A stretch of 64,000 bases of DNA from Nevskiaceae bacterium. Its GTDB lineage: Bacteria > Pseudomonadota > Gammaproteobacteria > Nevskiales > Nevskiaceae. The translations under genes were made by a program, and so were the position numbers. The notes below the pieces were generated by a model, which ran no database searches, had not been told where the DNA came from, and worked only from the letters and a program-made list of their open reading frames with translations. Location of the stretch: NCBI GenBank assembly GCA_008012115.1, contig SSEB01000012.1, forward strand, positions 62,001 through 126,000. The letters are read 5' to 3'. Each line of letters begins with the position of its first letter. The stretch's first letter is position 1. Shown piece after piece: positions 55,123-63,485 of this stretch.

Positions 55123-55635
55123 TTGACCATCATCCTCGGCATCGATCCGGGCGCGCGTTACACCGGCTATGGCGTGATCGAAACGCACGCCAACCGGCAT
55201 CGGCATCTCGCCAGCGGCCGCATCAACGCCATCAGTGGCGAGATGCCGGAGCGTCTGCTCAAGATTCTGGGAGGGCTGGCCGCGGTGATCCGGGAGCATC
55301 GGCCCGATGAAGTCGCTATCGAGGAAACCTTCGTCAACAAGGTCAATGCGGCGAGTGCGCTGATCCTCGGCCAGGCGCGCGGTGCGGCGATCTGCGCTGC
55401 GGCCCAGGCCGGACTGTCCGTCGCCGAATACGCGCCCGCCCAGGTCAAGATGGCCGTGGCCGGGCACGGTCGTGCGGAGAAGCTCCAGGTCCAGCACATG
55501 GTGCGCGTGTTGCTGAACCTGCGCGCGGCGCTGGCCGCCGATGCCTCGGACGCGCTGGCGGTGGCCTTGACTCACGCCCACGTCCGTTCCACTAAGATGC
55601 GCACCGGCATCTCCATCAACAAGGCCTGGGGCTAA
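55123..55635 (+). CDS. ruvC: Crossover junction endodeoxyribonuclease RuvC
   Basis: 170 residues with a TTG start (TTG ACC ATC ATC CTC), giving MTIILGIDPGARYTGYGVI. Holliday junction resolvase: acidic residues Asp in GIDPGARYTG (near 7), Glu in VAIEETFVNKVNAASALILG (near 66) and Asp in AADASDALAVALTHAH (near 140). Works with RuvAB encoded next. No stronger start codon fits the frame. Confidence 0.95.
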   Translation: MTIILGIDPGARYTGYGVIETHANRHRHLASGRINAISGEMPERLLKILGGLAAVIREHRPDEVAIEETFVNKVNAASALILGQARGAAICAAAQAGLSVAEYAPAQVKMAVAGHGRAEKLQVQHMVRVLLNLRAALAADASDALAVALTHAHVRSTKMRTGISINKAWG

Positions 55636-55640
55636 TCGGC

Positions 55641-56231
55641 ATGATCGGCCGCATCACCGGAAAAATTCTCTCCAAGCAACCGCCGCTGCTGCTGGTTGAC
55701 GTCATGGGCGTGGGCTACGAGCTGGAAGCGCCGATGTCGACGTTCTACCGCCTGCCGGCCACTGGCGAGAACGTCAGCCTGTTGACCCACCTGACGGTAC
55801 GCGAGGACGCGCACCTGCTGTTCGGTTTTTTCACGCAGGCCGAGAAAGACCTGTTCCGTGATCTGATCCGTATTTCCGGCATCGGCCCCAAGTCGGCGCT
55901 GTCCATCCTGTCCGGCGTCAATGTCGAGGACTTCTGGTCCATGGTCCGTGCGGGAGATGCCGCACGGCTGGTGAAACTGCCGGGCATCGGCAAGAAGACG
56001 GCCGAGCGCCTGCTGATCGAGATGCGCGACAAGGCGGGTGCCGCCGAGGCCGCCATCGGCGCAGTGATGTCGCCAGCCGGAACTGCCGCGCCGCTGCAGG
56101 AAGCGCGCGCGGCCCTGACCGCGCTGGGCTACAAGCCCGCCGAAATCCAGCGCTTCACCGAAGCGGTGTATAAGGACGGCATGACCACCGAGCAGATCAT
56201 CCAGGAGGCGCTCAAGCGCGCCGTGCGATGA
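55641..56231 (+). CDS. ruvA: Holliday junction DNA helicase subunit RuvA
   Basis: 196 residues. Tetramer that binds Holliday junctions and targets RuvB. N-terminal OB-fold [23 protein letters not shown], two helix-hairpin-helix motifs ([15 protein letters not shown] near 75, [16 protein letters not shown] near 110), and a C-terminal three-helix domain ([14 protein letters not shown]) that contacts RuvB. Overlaps ruvB by four bases. Confidence 0.96.
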   Translation: MIGRITGKILSKQPPLLLVDVMGVGYELEAPMSTFYRLPATGENVSLLTHLTVREDAHLLFGFFTQAEKDLFRDLIRISGIGPKSALSILSGVNVEDFWSMVRAGDAARLVKLPGIGKKTAERLLIEMRDKAGAAEAAIGAVMSPAGTAAPLQEARAALTALGYKPAEIQRFTEAVYKDGMTTEQIIQEALKRAVR

Positions 56232-57265
56232 GCGAACCCGAACGCATCATTTCGGCGCGCCCTGCCGGCAGCGACGAGGAGCGCATCGAGCGCGCCATCC
56301 GTCCGCATCGCCTGGCCGATTACGTGGGGCAGCCGGCCGTGCGCGAACAGATGGGCATCGCCATCGAGGCCGCGCGCCGCCGCAGCGAGGCGCTGGACCA
56401 TGTGCTGATCTTCGGGCCGCCGGGCCTGGGCAAAACCACGCTGGCCCACATCCTCGCCGAGGAGATGGGCGTCAACCTGCGCCAGACGTCCGGCCCGGTG
56501 CTGGAGCGTGCCGGCGACCTTGCGGCGCTGCTGACCAACCTGGAGCCGCGCGATCTGCTGTTCGTCGATGAAATCCACCGGCTTTCGCCCGTCGTCGAGG
56601 AAGTGCTGTATCCGGCGATGGAGGATTACCAGCTCGACATCATGATCGGCGAGGGGCCCGCCGCGCGGTCGATCCGTTTGGACCTGCCGCCGTTCACCCT
56701 GGTCGGCGCCACCACGCGCGCCGGTGCCCTGACCAGTCCGCTGCGCGACCGCTTCGGCATCGTGCAGCGTCTCGAGTTTTACTCGGTCGACGACCTGACC
56801 CGCATCGTGTTGCGCTCCGCCGGCATCCTCAAGGCGCCGATCGAGGGCAACGGTGCGCAGGAAATCGCGCGCCGCTCGCGTGGCACACCGCGCATCGCCA
56901 ACCGGCTCCTGCGCCGCGTGCGCGACTATGCGGAAGTGCGCGGCAACGGCGTGATCAGCGAAAGCATCGCCGCGGAGGCGCTGAAACTGCTCAACGTCGA
57001 CGGCAACGGTTTCGACCTGATGGACCGCAAGCTGATGCTGACACTGATCGAGCGCTTCGACGGCGGCCCCGCCGGTGTCGAAAACCTTGCGGCGGCCATC
57101 GGCGAAGCGCGCGACACCATCGAGGACGTGATCGAGCCCTACCTGATCCAGCAGGGCTACCTCATGCGCACACCGCGCGGACGGGTGGCCGGCAAGCTGG
57201 CGTATCAGCACTACGGCCTGAAGATGCCGGAGAAGCTCCATACGCCGGATCTTTTCCAGGAATAA
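56228..57265 (+). CDS. ruvB: Holliday junction DNA helicase subunit RuvB
   Basis: 345 residues. AAA+ motor for branch migration. Walker [21 protein letters not shown] near 62-81, Walker [11 protein letters not shown] near 112, sensor 1 [20 protein letters not shown] near 158-177, and the C-terminal winged helix ([10 protein letters not shown] near 317). Complete and typical; coupled to ruvA. Confidence 0.97.
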   Translation: MSEPERIISARPAGSDEERIERAIRPHRLADYVGQPAVREQMGIAIEAARRRSEALDHVLIFGPPGLGKTTLAHILAEEMGVNLRQTSGPVLERAGDLAALLTNLEPRDLLFVDEIHRLSPVVEEVLYPAMEDYQLDIMIGEGPAARSIRLDLPPFTLVGATTRAGALTSPLRDRFGIVQRLEFYSVDDLTRIVLRSAGILKAPIEGNGAQEIARRSRGTPRIANRLLRRVRDYAEVRGNGVISESIAAEALKLLNVDGNGFDLMDRKLMLTLIERFDGGPAGVENLAAAIGEARDTIEDVIEPYLIQQGYLMRTPRGRVAGKLAYQHYGLKMPEKLHTPDLFQE

Positions 57266-57271
57266 TTGCGG

Positions 57272-57667
57272 ATGGCCGAGATCTTCGTCTGGCCCCTGCG
57301 GGTTTACTACGAGGACACCGACGTCAGCGGTGTCGTCTATCACGCCAACTACCTGCGCTATCTCGAGCGCGCGCGAACGGAATGGCTGCGCGCGCAGAAT
57401 CTCTCGCAGGAGGCGTTGCGCAACCAGCACGGCGTCGCCTTCACGGTCGCCAACCTCCAGATCGACTTCCTGTCGCCGGCGCGGCTCGACGACGCGCTGG
57501 AGGCCACCGTGGAAGTGGCCAGCCGCAAGCGTGCCAGCTTGGTGTTTGCCCAGACGTTGCGATACGCCGACTCGCCGACGCGGATCCTGGCGCGGGCGAC
57601 GGCGCGCGTCGGTTGCGTCGATGTGATGAACTTCCGTCCTCGCGCGCTGCCAGACCGGTTACTCTGA
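57272..57667 (+). CDS. ybgC: Tol-Pal associated acyl-CoA thioesterase YbgC
   Basis: 131 residues from ATG 57272; a TTG at 57266 would add two residues. Hotdog fold with the catalytic RVYYEDTDVSGVVYHANYL near 10-28, where the Asp is the expected active-site residue. In the family it hydrolyses short acyl-CoAs and sits at the head of tol-pal operons. Here dyad element copy 8 lies between it and tolQ. Confidence 0.93.
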   Translation: MAEIFVWPLRVYYEDTDVSGVVYHANYLRYLERARTEWLRAQNLSQEALRNQHGVAFTVANLQIDFLSPARLDDALEATVEVASRKRASLVFAQTLRYADSPTRILARATARVGCVDVMNFRPRALPDRLL

Positions 57668-57771
57668 CTGCCACCACCTGTCGCGGGGCGCGTGTTTTTA
57701 TTTGTATAAGGTAAATGTAAAATATCGATAGGTATAAACACTGCGCCGACGGCTGCCACGAGTAGCGGGTG
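57662..57771. repeat. AT-rich dyad element, copy 8 of 9 (degenerate left arm)
   Basis: Right arm AGCGGGTG 57764-57771 is perfect. GTTT from 57694 and AAAC to 57739 bound a core of exactly 46 bases, and AAAC ends 33 from the right end, as in other copies. At the predicted left arm (57662-57669) only 4 of 8 bases match, and these overlap the ybgC stop codon; CACCACCTGT at 57672 resembles the arm 10 bases (about one helical turn) further in. GTTT/AAAC is a paired change shared with copy 4; the inner pair extends to GTGTTT/AAACAC. Confidence 0.7.
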
Positions 57772-57818
57772 CATGGTCCAGGCGGTCGATAAAGAGTCAG
57801 AACGAGAGGCCCTAGGTA

Positions 57819-58502
57819 ATGAATGCAAATATGTCGCTGGCGCACCTCATCGGCCAGGCCAGCGTGCTGGCGCAGGTGGTGTTGGTGCTGTTGATTGCCG
57901 CGTCGATCACGTCCTGGGCGGTGATCTTCGCCAAGCGCAAGATGCTGTCGGCGGCACGCAACGAGGCGCTCAAGTTCGAGGATCGCTTCTGGTCCGGCGG
58001 CAATCTTGCCGACCTCTACGACAGCGTTCGCAAGAACAAGGAAACCCAGGGCCTGCCGGCCATCTTCACCGCCGGCTACGAAGAGTACGTGCGCCAGCAG
58101 CAGAGTTCGGGCGATGCCGACGACGCCCTGGCCGCCATCCAGCGCCAGATGCGTGTCTGCCACCTGCGTGAAGTCGAGCGCCTGGAAGGCGGGTTGGCCT
58201 TGCTGGCCACCATTGGCTCGACCAGCCCGTACGTCGGTCTGTTCGGTACGGTGTGGGGCATCATGAATGCCTTCATCGCCATCGGCGCCGTCAAGAGCGC
58301 CAGCCTCGCGATGGTGGCGCCAGGCATCTCCGAAGCCCTGATCGCGACGGCCATGGGCCTGTTCGCGGCCATTCCCGCGGTGATCGCCTATAACTTCTTC
58401 ACGCGCGGCGTCGAGCGCATGGAAACGCGCTACCACGCCTTCTCGGAAGAGATGACCGGCATCATCGACCGCGGCCTGCGTCACCAGAGCGGAAAAGCCT
58501 GA
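57819..58502 (+). CDS. tolQ: Tol-Pal system proton channel subunit TolQ
   Basis: 227 residues. Three membrane helices (about 15-38, 128-150, 165-195). The last two blocks, LLATIGSTSPYVGLFGTVWG near 128-147 and ISEALIATAMGLFAAIPAVI near 170-189, are the MotA/TolQ/ExbB signatures. ATG 57819 is used; an ATG at 57831 is the alternative. With TolR it forms the proton-driven motor that energises TolA at the division site. Its stop overlaps the tolR ATG. Confidence 0.96.
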   Translation: MNANMSLAHLIGQASVLAQVVLVLLIAASITSWAVIFAKRKMLSAARNEALKFEDRFWSGGNLADLYDSVRKNKETQGLPAIFTAGYEEYVRQQQSSGDADDALAAIQRQMRVCHLREVERLEGGLALLATIGSTSPYVGLFGTVWGIMNAFIAIGAVKSASLAMVAPGISEALIATAMGLFAAIPAVIAYNFFTRGVERMETRYHAFSEEMTGIIDRGLRHQSGKA

Positions 58503-58921
58503 TGGCCCGCCGCAAGCTGTCCTCGGACATCAACGTCGTCCCCTATATCGACGTGATGCTGGTGCTGCTGATCATCTTCATGATCACAGCGCCGCTGATG
58601 ACACAGGGCGTCGACGTCGAATTGCCGAAGACCGATTCGCAGCCGATGCCGGCGCCGCAAGAACCGCTGATCCTCAGTGTCGATGCCGACGGCCGCTACT
58701 ACCTGAACAAGGGCGATGACACCAGCCGCTCGCTCGATGACCGGGAACTGACCGCGCGTGTTGGTGAACTGTTCAAGACCGCGCCCGACACGATGGTCCT
58801 GGTGCAGGGCGACACCAAGGTGTCGTACGGCGAGGTCGCGCATGCCATGACCCTGCTGCAGCAGGCCGGCATCAAGAAGATCGGTTTTGTCACGCAACCG
58901 CAGGATACGCATCCGCGCTGA
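58502..58921 (+). CDS. tolR: Tol-Pal system protein TolR
   Basis: 139 residues. One N-terminal helix containing the proton-carrying Asp in NVVPYIDVMLVLLIIFMI (about 9-26), followed by a periplasmic ExbD/TolR domain with VLVQGDTKVSYGEVAHAMTL near 98-117. Shares one base with tolQ and lies 4 bp before tolA. Confidence 0.96.
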   Translation: MARRKLSSDINVVPYIDVMLVLLIIFMITAPLMTQGVDVELPKTDSQPMPAPQEPLILSVDADGRYYLNKGDDTSRSLDDRELTARVGELFKTAPDTMVLVQGDTKVSYGEVAHAMTLLQQAGIKKIGFVTQPQDTHPR

Positions 58922-58925
58922 AAGC

Positions 58926-59837
58926 ATGGAGCTCAAGCCCCGATATCTCCTGCTGGCCTTTGGCCTTCACGCGCTGTTGTTCGCGCTGCTGTTCGTCAGT
59001 GTGCTTTTCCAGCACAAGATCGAGGCGCCTGCGGCCATCGAAGCTGTGCTGATCGACGCCGTGCCCAAATCCGCGCCGCCGCCGAAACCACAACCGAAAC
59101 CCGAGCCCCTGAAGCCGGAGCCGCCCAAACCGCCGCCGCCGCCGAAGCCCGAGCCCAAGCCAGAGCCACCCAAGCCCGATCCCGCCAAGGAAATGGCGCG
59201 CTTCAAGGCCGACGTCCTGCTCAAACTCGATTGCGACAACCTCACGCAGATGAAGATGGACGCGGCCATGCGTCCGCCGGAACAGCGCAAGATCATGGAC
59301 GAGCTGATCCGCGACCGCAGCGACGCCTGCCGAAAAAAGCAGGAAGAAAAGAAGAAGCAAGAAGAGGAACTGGCCCGCAAGCAGGAAGATCAGTTGCGCA
59401 AGGCCGAGGCGCAGATGCGCCGTCAGCAGATGGAACAGGAGGCCAAGCAACTCGCCGAGGATCAGCGCAAGCGTGAGCAGGAGGAGCAGCGCCGGCGTCA
59501 GGCCGAGATGGCGGCGGCGCTCGGTGCCGAGGAGGACGCGCGTGCAGCGGCCGCCAAGGCGGCGCGGCAGCGGACCTGGGGCGACAAGATCGCTGACAAG
59601 GTCCGGGGAAACTGGAAGCGCCCCAATGGCAGCGCACAGGACTTCGTCTGCCTGGTCAAGGTGCAGTTGCTGCCCGGCGGCTCGGTGGTCAGCGCCAAGG
59701 TGGTCAAGACCTGCGGCGGCGGCATTGCACTGGACGATTCCGTCGAAAAGGCCGTGCTCAAGTCCGATCCGCTGCCGATGCCCGACAATCCCGAAGATTT
59801 CGATCGGAATCTGACTTTCCAGTTCCAGCCGCACTGA
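58926..59837 (+). CDS. tolA: Tol-Pal system protein TolA
   Basis: 303 residues from ATG 58926. N-terminal membrane helix (about 8-28) with the family Ser-x-x-x-His-like polar face (GLHALLFALLF), a Pro-Lys-Glu repeat segment about 46-82, a long Lys/Glu/Gln-rich coiled coil about 135-225, and a C-terminal TonB/TolA-like domain about 230-303 with two cysteines (FVCLVKV, KTCGGG). It bridges the inner membrane to Pal/TolB. The stop is followed by dyad element copy 9, which contains a terminator. Confidence 0.93.
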   Translation: MELKPRYLLLAFGLHALLFALLFVSVLFQHKIEAPAAIEAVLIDAVPKSAPPPKPQPKPEPLKPEPPKPPPPPKPEPKPEPPKPDPAKEMARFKADVLLKLDCDNLTQMKMDAAMRPPEQRKIMDELIRDRSDACRKKQEEKKKQEEELARKQEDQLRKAEAQMRRQQMEQEAKQLAEDQRKREQEEQRRRQAEMAAALGAEEDARAAAAKAARQRTWGDKIADKVRGNWKRPNGSAQDFVCLVKVQLLPGGSVVSAKVVKTCGGGIALDDSVEKAVLKSDPLPMPDNPEDFDRNLTFQFQPH

Positions 59838-59878
59838 TTTTTTGAACTCGTGCCGGCCTCTGGCAGACTAAGAGGCGT

Positions 59879-59988
59879 CACCCGCTCTGTTCGCCAATGC
59901 GAGGCGAACAGTTATTTTTTATTGTTTGTTTAAAATTTCTTTGTATATTATTTAACATTTAGACTGACGCCATGCCCGTTAGCGGGTG
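59879..59988. repeat. 110-bp AT-rich dyad element, copy 9 of 9
   Basis: Perfect arms CACCCGCT 59879-59886 and AGCGGGTG 59981-59988. GTTA from 59911 (position 33), TAAC to 59956 (33 from the right). The left flank is a 9-bp hairpin with a T-run, an intrinsic terminator. The element separates tolA (41 bp before) from tolB (ATG 22 bp after), genes usually joined or very close in one operon. Confidence 0.87.
59887..59920 (+). terminator. Intrinsic terminator between tolA and tolB, inside dyad element copy 9
   Basis: CTGTTCGCC 59887-59895 and GGCGAACAG 59903-59911 pair perfectly around a 7-base loop; TTATTTTTT (59912-59920) follows. The last two bases of the stem and the T-run overlap the GTTA landmark of the element. 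It predicts separate transcription of tolB-pal-cpoB or attenuation. Confidence 0.8.
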
Positions 59989-60010
59989 GCCGTGAACGAG
60001 GGTCGTGGAC

Positions 60011-61294
60011 ATGCGGAACAAGCTGGGATGGTTGATGGCGTTGCTGCTGGTGTCGTCGGCGGCCAGAGCCGACCTGGAAATCACCATCACCGGTGGCGAA
60101 ACCGCGGCGATGCCGATTGCCATCGTGCCGTTCGCCGGGCAGGACCCCAGCGATACCGACATTGCCAAGGTGGTGGATGCCGATCTCAGCCGCACCGGGC
60201 AATTCCGTTCGATGACGCGCAGCGCGCTGCCGGAGCTGCCGGCGGAACCCGGCAAGGTCACCTACGCCAGCTGGCGGCAGGTGGGCATGGACAATCTCGT
60301 GATCGGCCAGACCCGCCGCGATGCCGCCGGCAACGTCGTCGTTCGCTTCTACCTGCTCGATACCGTGCGCGGCCAGCAGCTCATGGCCTACGACATGCCG
60401 GCGGTTGCACCGACGCAGATGCGCTATGTCGCGCACCAGATTTCCGATCTCATCTATCAGAAGCTGACCGGTATCCCCGGCGCTTTCAACACCAAGATCG
60501 CCTATGTCGCCGCCAGCGGCCTCGGCAATTCGCGGCGTTACCAGATCGTCGTCGCCGATGCCGACGGCGATTCGCCCAAGGTGGTGGCGGTGTCGCGCGA
60601 GCCCTTGATGTCGCCGGCCTGGTCGCACGACCGCAAACGGCTGGCCTATGTCGGTTTCGAGCACGGGCGCTCGGCCGTCTACATTCACACGCTGGCCACC
60701 GGCCAGGTGCGCAAGCTGGTGTCGGAGAAGGGCATCAATGGCTCGCCGGCCTGGTCGCCGGATGACCGCTCGATGGCGGTGACGCTGTCGTTCGAGACCA
60801 ATCCCGACATTTACATCATCGACGTCGAGACCGGGGCGCGTCGCCGCATGACCGACCATTACGGCATCGACACCGAGCCCTCGTGGTCGCCCGACGGGCA
60901 GTCGCTGGTGTTCACTTCCGATCGCGGCGGTCAGCCGCAGGTCTACCTGCTGCCGATTTCGGGCGGCGATCCGAAACGCCTGACCTTCGTCGGTAAGCAG
61001 AACCTGCGCGCCAGCTACTCCCCCGACGGCAAGTCCCTGGCGCTGGTGAATTTCGATGACTCCCGTTATCGTATCGCCCTGCTTGATCTGGCCAGCGGCG
61101 CCATGAAAGTCCTCAGCGACGGTCCCCTGGACGAGAGCCCGAGTTTTTCGCCCAACGGCGCAGTCATCATTTACGCCACCCAGGGGCGCCAGGGTGCCGA
61201 GTTGGCCACTGTCAGCGTCGACGGACGTGTCAAGCAGCGTATGCGGCAGACCGGCGATGTGCGCGAGCCGGCCTGGTCGTCCATGGCGCGTTAA
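60011..61294 (+). CDS. tolB: Tol-Pal system periplasmic protein TolB
   Basis: 427 residues from ATG 60011 (an in-frame GTG at 60005 adds two). Signal peptide about 1-22 (ending AARA, then DLEITIT). N-terminal domain about 23-160, then a six-bladed beta-propeller made of repeats such as [35 protein letters not shown] and [17 protein letters not shown]. Binds Pal and TolA in the periplasm. Followed by pal after 50 bp. Confidence 0.96.
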   Translation: MRNKLGWLMALLLVSSAARADLEITITGGETAAMPIAIVPFAGQDPSDTDIAKVVDADLSRTGQFRSMTRSALPELPAEPGKVTYASWRQVGMDNLVIGQTRRDAAGNVVVRFYLLDTVRGQQLMAYDMPAVAPTQMRYVAHQISDLIYQKLTGIPGAFNTKIAYVAASGLGNSRRYQIVVADADGDSPKVVAVSREPLMSPAWSHDRKRLAYVGFEHGRSAVYIHTLATGQVRKLVSEKGINGSPAWSPDDRSMAVTLSFETNPDIYIIDVETGARRRMTDHYGIDTEPSWSPDGQSLVFTSDRGGQPQVYLLPISGGDPKRLTFVGKQNLRASYSPDGKSLALVNFDDSRYRIALLDLASGAMKVLSDGPLDESPSFSPNGAVIIYATQGRQGAELATVSVDGRVKQRMRQTGDVREPAWSSMAR

Positions 61295-61344
61295 CCCATC
61301 GATTTCTTATATCCCCGACTGTTCGTCTCACAAGGAGTCACCCG

Positions 61345-61881
61345 ATGTTGAAGAAAACGCTTGTTGCCCTGATCACCGTTGCCGCTATGGCGGGCTGCGC
61401 CTCCAAGGGCACGCATGACACCCAGGCCACGATGCCCACGCCGGTCGACAGCAATGCCGGCAGCTCGGTCGGCGACACCTCCGGACAGCCGGTGCAGATC
61501 GGCGACCAGAGCGACGCTGCCAGCCGCGGCATCGGCCTGTTCGACACCAACCTCAAAGCCAACGTCATCTACTTCGCCTTCGACAGCAGCGAAATCGACA
61601 GCGACGGAACGGCCAAGATCGAGAAGCTCGCCAAGTACCTGACCGCCAATCCCTCCGCGAAGGTCCGCATCGAGGGCAATACCGACGAACGCGGCACGCG
61701 CGAGTACAACGTTGGTCTCGGCGAGCGTCGCGCCAACGCGGTCCAGTCGGCGCTGCAGGCACGCGGCGTTTCCGCGCAGCAGCTGAGCGTGATCAGCTAC
61801 GGCGAAGAGCGTCCGGCGGCCGCGGGCCACGATGAAGCGGCCTGGGCGCAGAACCGCCGCGCGGTTGTCGTCCGCCAGTAA
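61345..61881 (+). CDS. pal: Peptidoglycan-associated lipoprotein Pal
   Basis: 178 residues. Lipobox MAGC with lipid Cys18, a flexible linker, and an OmpA-like domain about 70-178: VIYFAFDSSEID, EGNTDERGTREYNVGLGERRA and EERPAAAGHDEAAWAQNRRA. Anchors the outer membrane to peptidoglycan and is the partner of TolB. Preceded by AAGGAG at a normal distance. Confidence 0.97.
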   Translation: MLKKTLVALITVAAMAGCASKGTHDTQATMPTPVDSNAGSSVGDTSGQPVQIGDQSDAASRGIGLFDTNLKANVIYFAFDSSEIDSDGTAKIEKLAKYLTANPSAKVRIEGNTDERGTREYNVGLGERRANAVQSALQARGVSAQQLSVISYGEERPAAAGHDEAAWAQNRRAVVVRQ

Positions 61882-61893
61882 GGAGAATCCGCC

Positions 61894-62745
61894 ATGGCGC
61901 GTCCCATTTCCGGCTACGCGGTCGCCCTGTTGAGCGTTGCGACGCTTGCGGGTTGTGCGTCCACGGGGCGCGTCGATGGCGGTGGCGACATCCTCAGTCC
62001 CGAAGAACGCCGGTTGCAGACCGTCGAGACCAAGCTGGCGGAAATGAGCCGACGCCTCAACGGCATCAACTACACCGGCCTGGATCAGGACAACCTCAAG
62101 CTGCGGGACGAGCTTCGCTCGCTGCGCGGCGAGGTCGAGCGCCTGCGGTTTGACGTCGACAGCCAGAGCAAGCGCGACAAGGATCAGTACATCGATCTGG
62201 ACCGTCGCCTGCAGCGCCTCGAGGGCGGGGCCGCGCCGGCCGCCGCGCCGAGCGCCACCACGGTGCTGCCGACGCCGGCGACACCGCCGGTCGCCGGCGC
62301 GCCCGGCGCCACTGCCGCACCGCCTGCCGTCGCTGCGCCGGTTGTCATCTCCAATGGCGGCGGCGGTTCGCCGGAAGAGGAGAGCGCGTACCTCACGACG
62401 TTTGATCTGCTGAAAAACGGCAAGTATGACGATGCCATCCGTGGATTCCGCGCGATGCTCGACAAATGGCCGCAAGGCAAGTACGCGGATAACGCGACGT
62501 ACTGGATGGGCGAGTCGTACTACGTCAAGGCGGATTACAAGTCGGCGCTGAACGCCTTCCAGACGGTGCTGAGCAAGTTCCCCAGCAGCAACCGGGCGCC
62601 GGACGCGATGCTGAAGGTCGGGCTCAGCCAGATCGAACTGAAGCAGACCGACCAGGGACGTGCGACCTTGCAGAGGGTCATGCAGACCTATCCCAGCGCC
62701 AACGCCGCCACGCTGGCCAAGCAGCGCCTCGACGCGCTCAAGTAA
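61894..62745 (+). CDS. cpoB: Cell division coordinator CpoB (YbgF)
   Basis: 283 residues. N-terminal coiled coil about 38-105, an Ala/Pro linker, and a C-terminal TPR domain about 165-283 (YLTTFDLLKNGKYDDAIRGF, YWMGESYYVKADYKSALNAF). In E. coli the protein links Tol with PBP1B at septation. Unlike the E. coli form, the signal peptide ends in LAGC (Cys21), a good lipobox, so this one may be a lipoprotein. Last gene of the tolB-pal-cpoB unit; a terminator follows. Confidence 0.93.
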   Translation: MARPISGYAVALLSVATLAGCASTGRVDGGGDILSPEERRLQTVETKLAEMSRRLNGINYTGLDQDNLKLRDELRSLRGEVERLRFDVDSQSKRDKDQYIDLDRRLQRLEGGAAPAAAPSATTVLPTPATPPVAGAPGATAAPPAVAAPVVISNGGGGSPEEESAYLTTFDLLKNGKYDDAIRGFRAMLDKWPQGKYADNATYWMGESYYVKADYKSALNAFQTVLSKFPSSNRAPDAMLKVGLSQIELKQTDQGRATLQRVMQTYPSANAATLAKQRLDALK

Positions 62746-62764
62746 GTTGTTCGTTTGAAACCCG

Positions 62765-62796
62765 CCCGGCGGCCGCACGGCCGCCGGGTTTTGTTT
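62765..62796 (+). terminator. Intrinsic terminator after cpoB
   Basis: An 11-bp stem, CCCGGCGGCCG (62765-62775) with CGGCCGCCGGG (62778-62788), followed by TTTTGTTTT. The apparent two-base loop would open to four in practice. It ends the Tol-Pal transcript 20 bp after the stop codon. Confidence 0.85.
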
Positions 62797-62807
62797 TGAT
62801 GGCGGGT

Positions 62808-62813
62808 TAAAAT
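62808..62813 (+). promoter_or_regulatory. Possible -10 box (TAAAAT) of queE, suggesting a leaderless transcript
   Basis: TAAAAT ends 6 bases before the queE ATG at 62820, so transcription from it would begin at or about the start codon. No Shine-Dalgarno sequence lies before the ATG. No clear -35 box was seen because the terminator stem occupies that region. Confidence 0.4.
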
Positions 62814-62819
62814 AACCGC

Positions 62820-63485
62820 ATGTCCGCATCGTCATCCGCCACGCCAACCCGTCTCAAGATCACCGAGATTTTCCTGTCGTTGCAGGGGGAATCCTCCCGC
62901 GTGGGCTGGCCCACGGTGTTCATCCGCCTGACCGGATGCCCGCTGCGCTGCGGCTACTGCGACAGCGAATATGCCTTCTATGGTGGCCATTGGCGCAGTC
63001 TCGACGAAATCGTCGCCGAGGTTCGCCAGCACGGCGTTCGCCATGTCTGTGTGACGGGGGGGGAGCCGTTGGCGCAGAAAAATTGTCTGCCTTTGCTGAA
63101 AAGGCTTTGCGACGAAGGCTATCAGGTGTCACTGGAGACCAGCGGCGCCCTCGATATCAGCGCGGTCGATGCGCGCGTTGCCCGGGTGGTGGACATCAAG
63201 ACGCCAGGCTCCGGCGAGGTGGCGCGCAACCGCTGGGAAAACCTGCCGCTGCTGACACCCGCCGACGAAATCAAGTTCGTACTCTGCGGCCGTGAGGACT
63301 ACGAATGGGCACGCCAGATCGTGGCCGAGCACGCGCTGACTGAGCGTTGCGCTGTCCTGTTCTCGCCCAGCCAGGATCAACTGCCGGCACGCGAATTGGC
63401 CGACTGGTTGATCGCGGACCATCTGCCCGTGCGTTTCCAGCTGCAGTTGCACAAAGTGTTGTGGGGCAACGTCCCGGGAAAATGA
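62820..63485 (+). CDS. queE: 7-carboxy-7-deazaguanine synthase
   Basis: 221 residues. Radical SAM enzyme making the deazaguanine core of queuosine. The short cluster motif [16 protein letters not shown] near 37-52 holds the three cysteines (CX3CX2C), with TGGEPLAQK near 79 as the SAM-binding block. The Gly-Gly codons include a run of eight G (63056-63063), frame intact. Overlaps queC by four bases. Confidence 0.95.
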   Translation: MSASSSATPTRLKITEIFLSLQGESSRVGWPTVFIRLTGCPLRCGYCDSEYAFYGGHWRSLDEIVAEVRQHGVRHVCVTGGEPLAQKNCLPLLKRLCDEGYQVSLETSGALDISAVDARVARVVDIKTPGSGEVARNRWENLPLLTPADEIKFVLCGREDYEWARQIVAEHALTERCAVLFSPSQDQLPARELADWLIADHLPVRFQLQLHKVLWGNVPGK

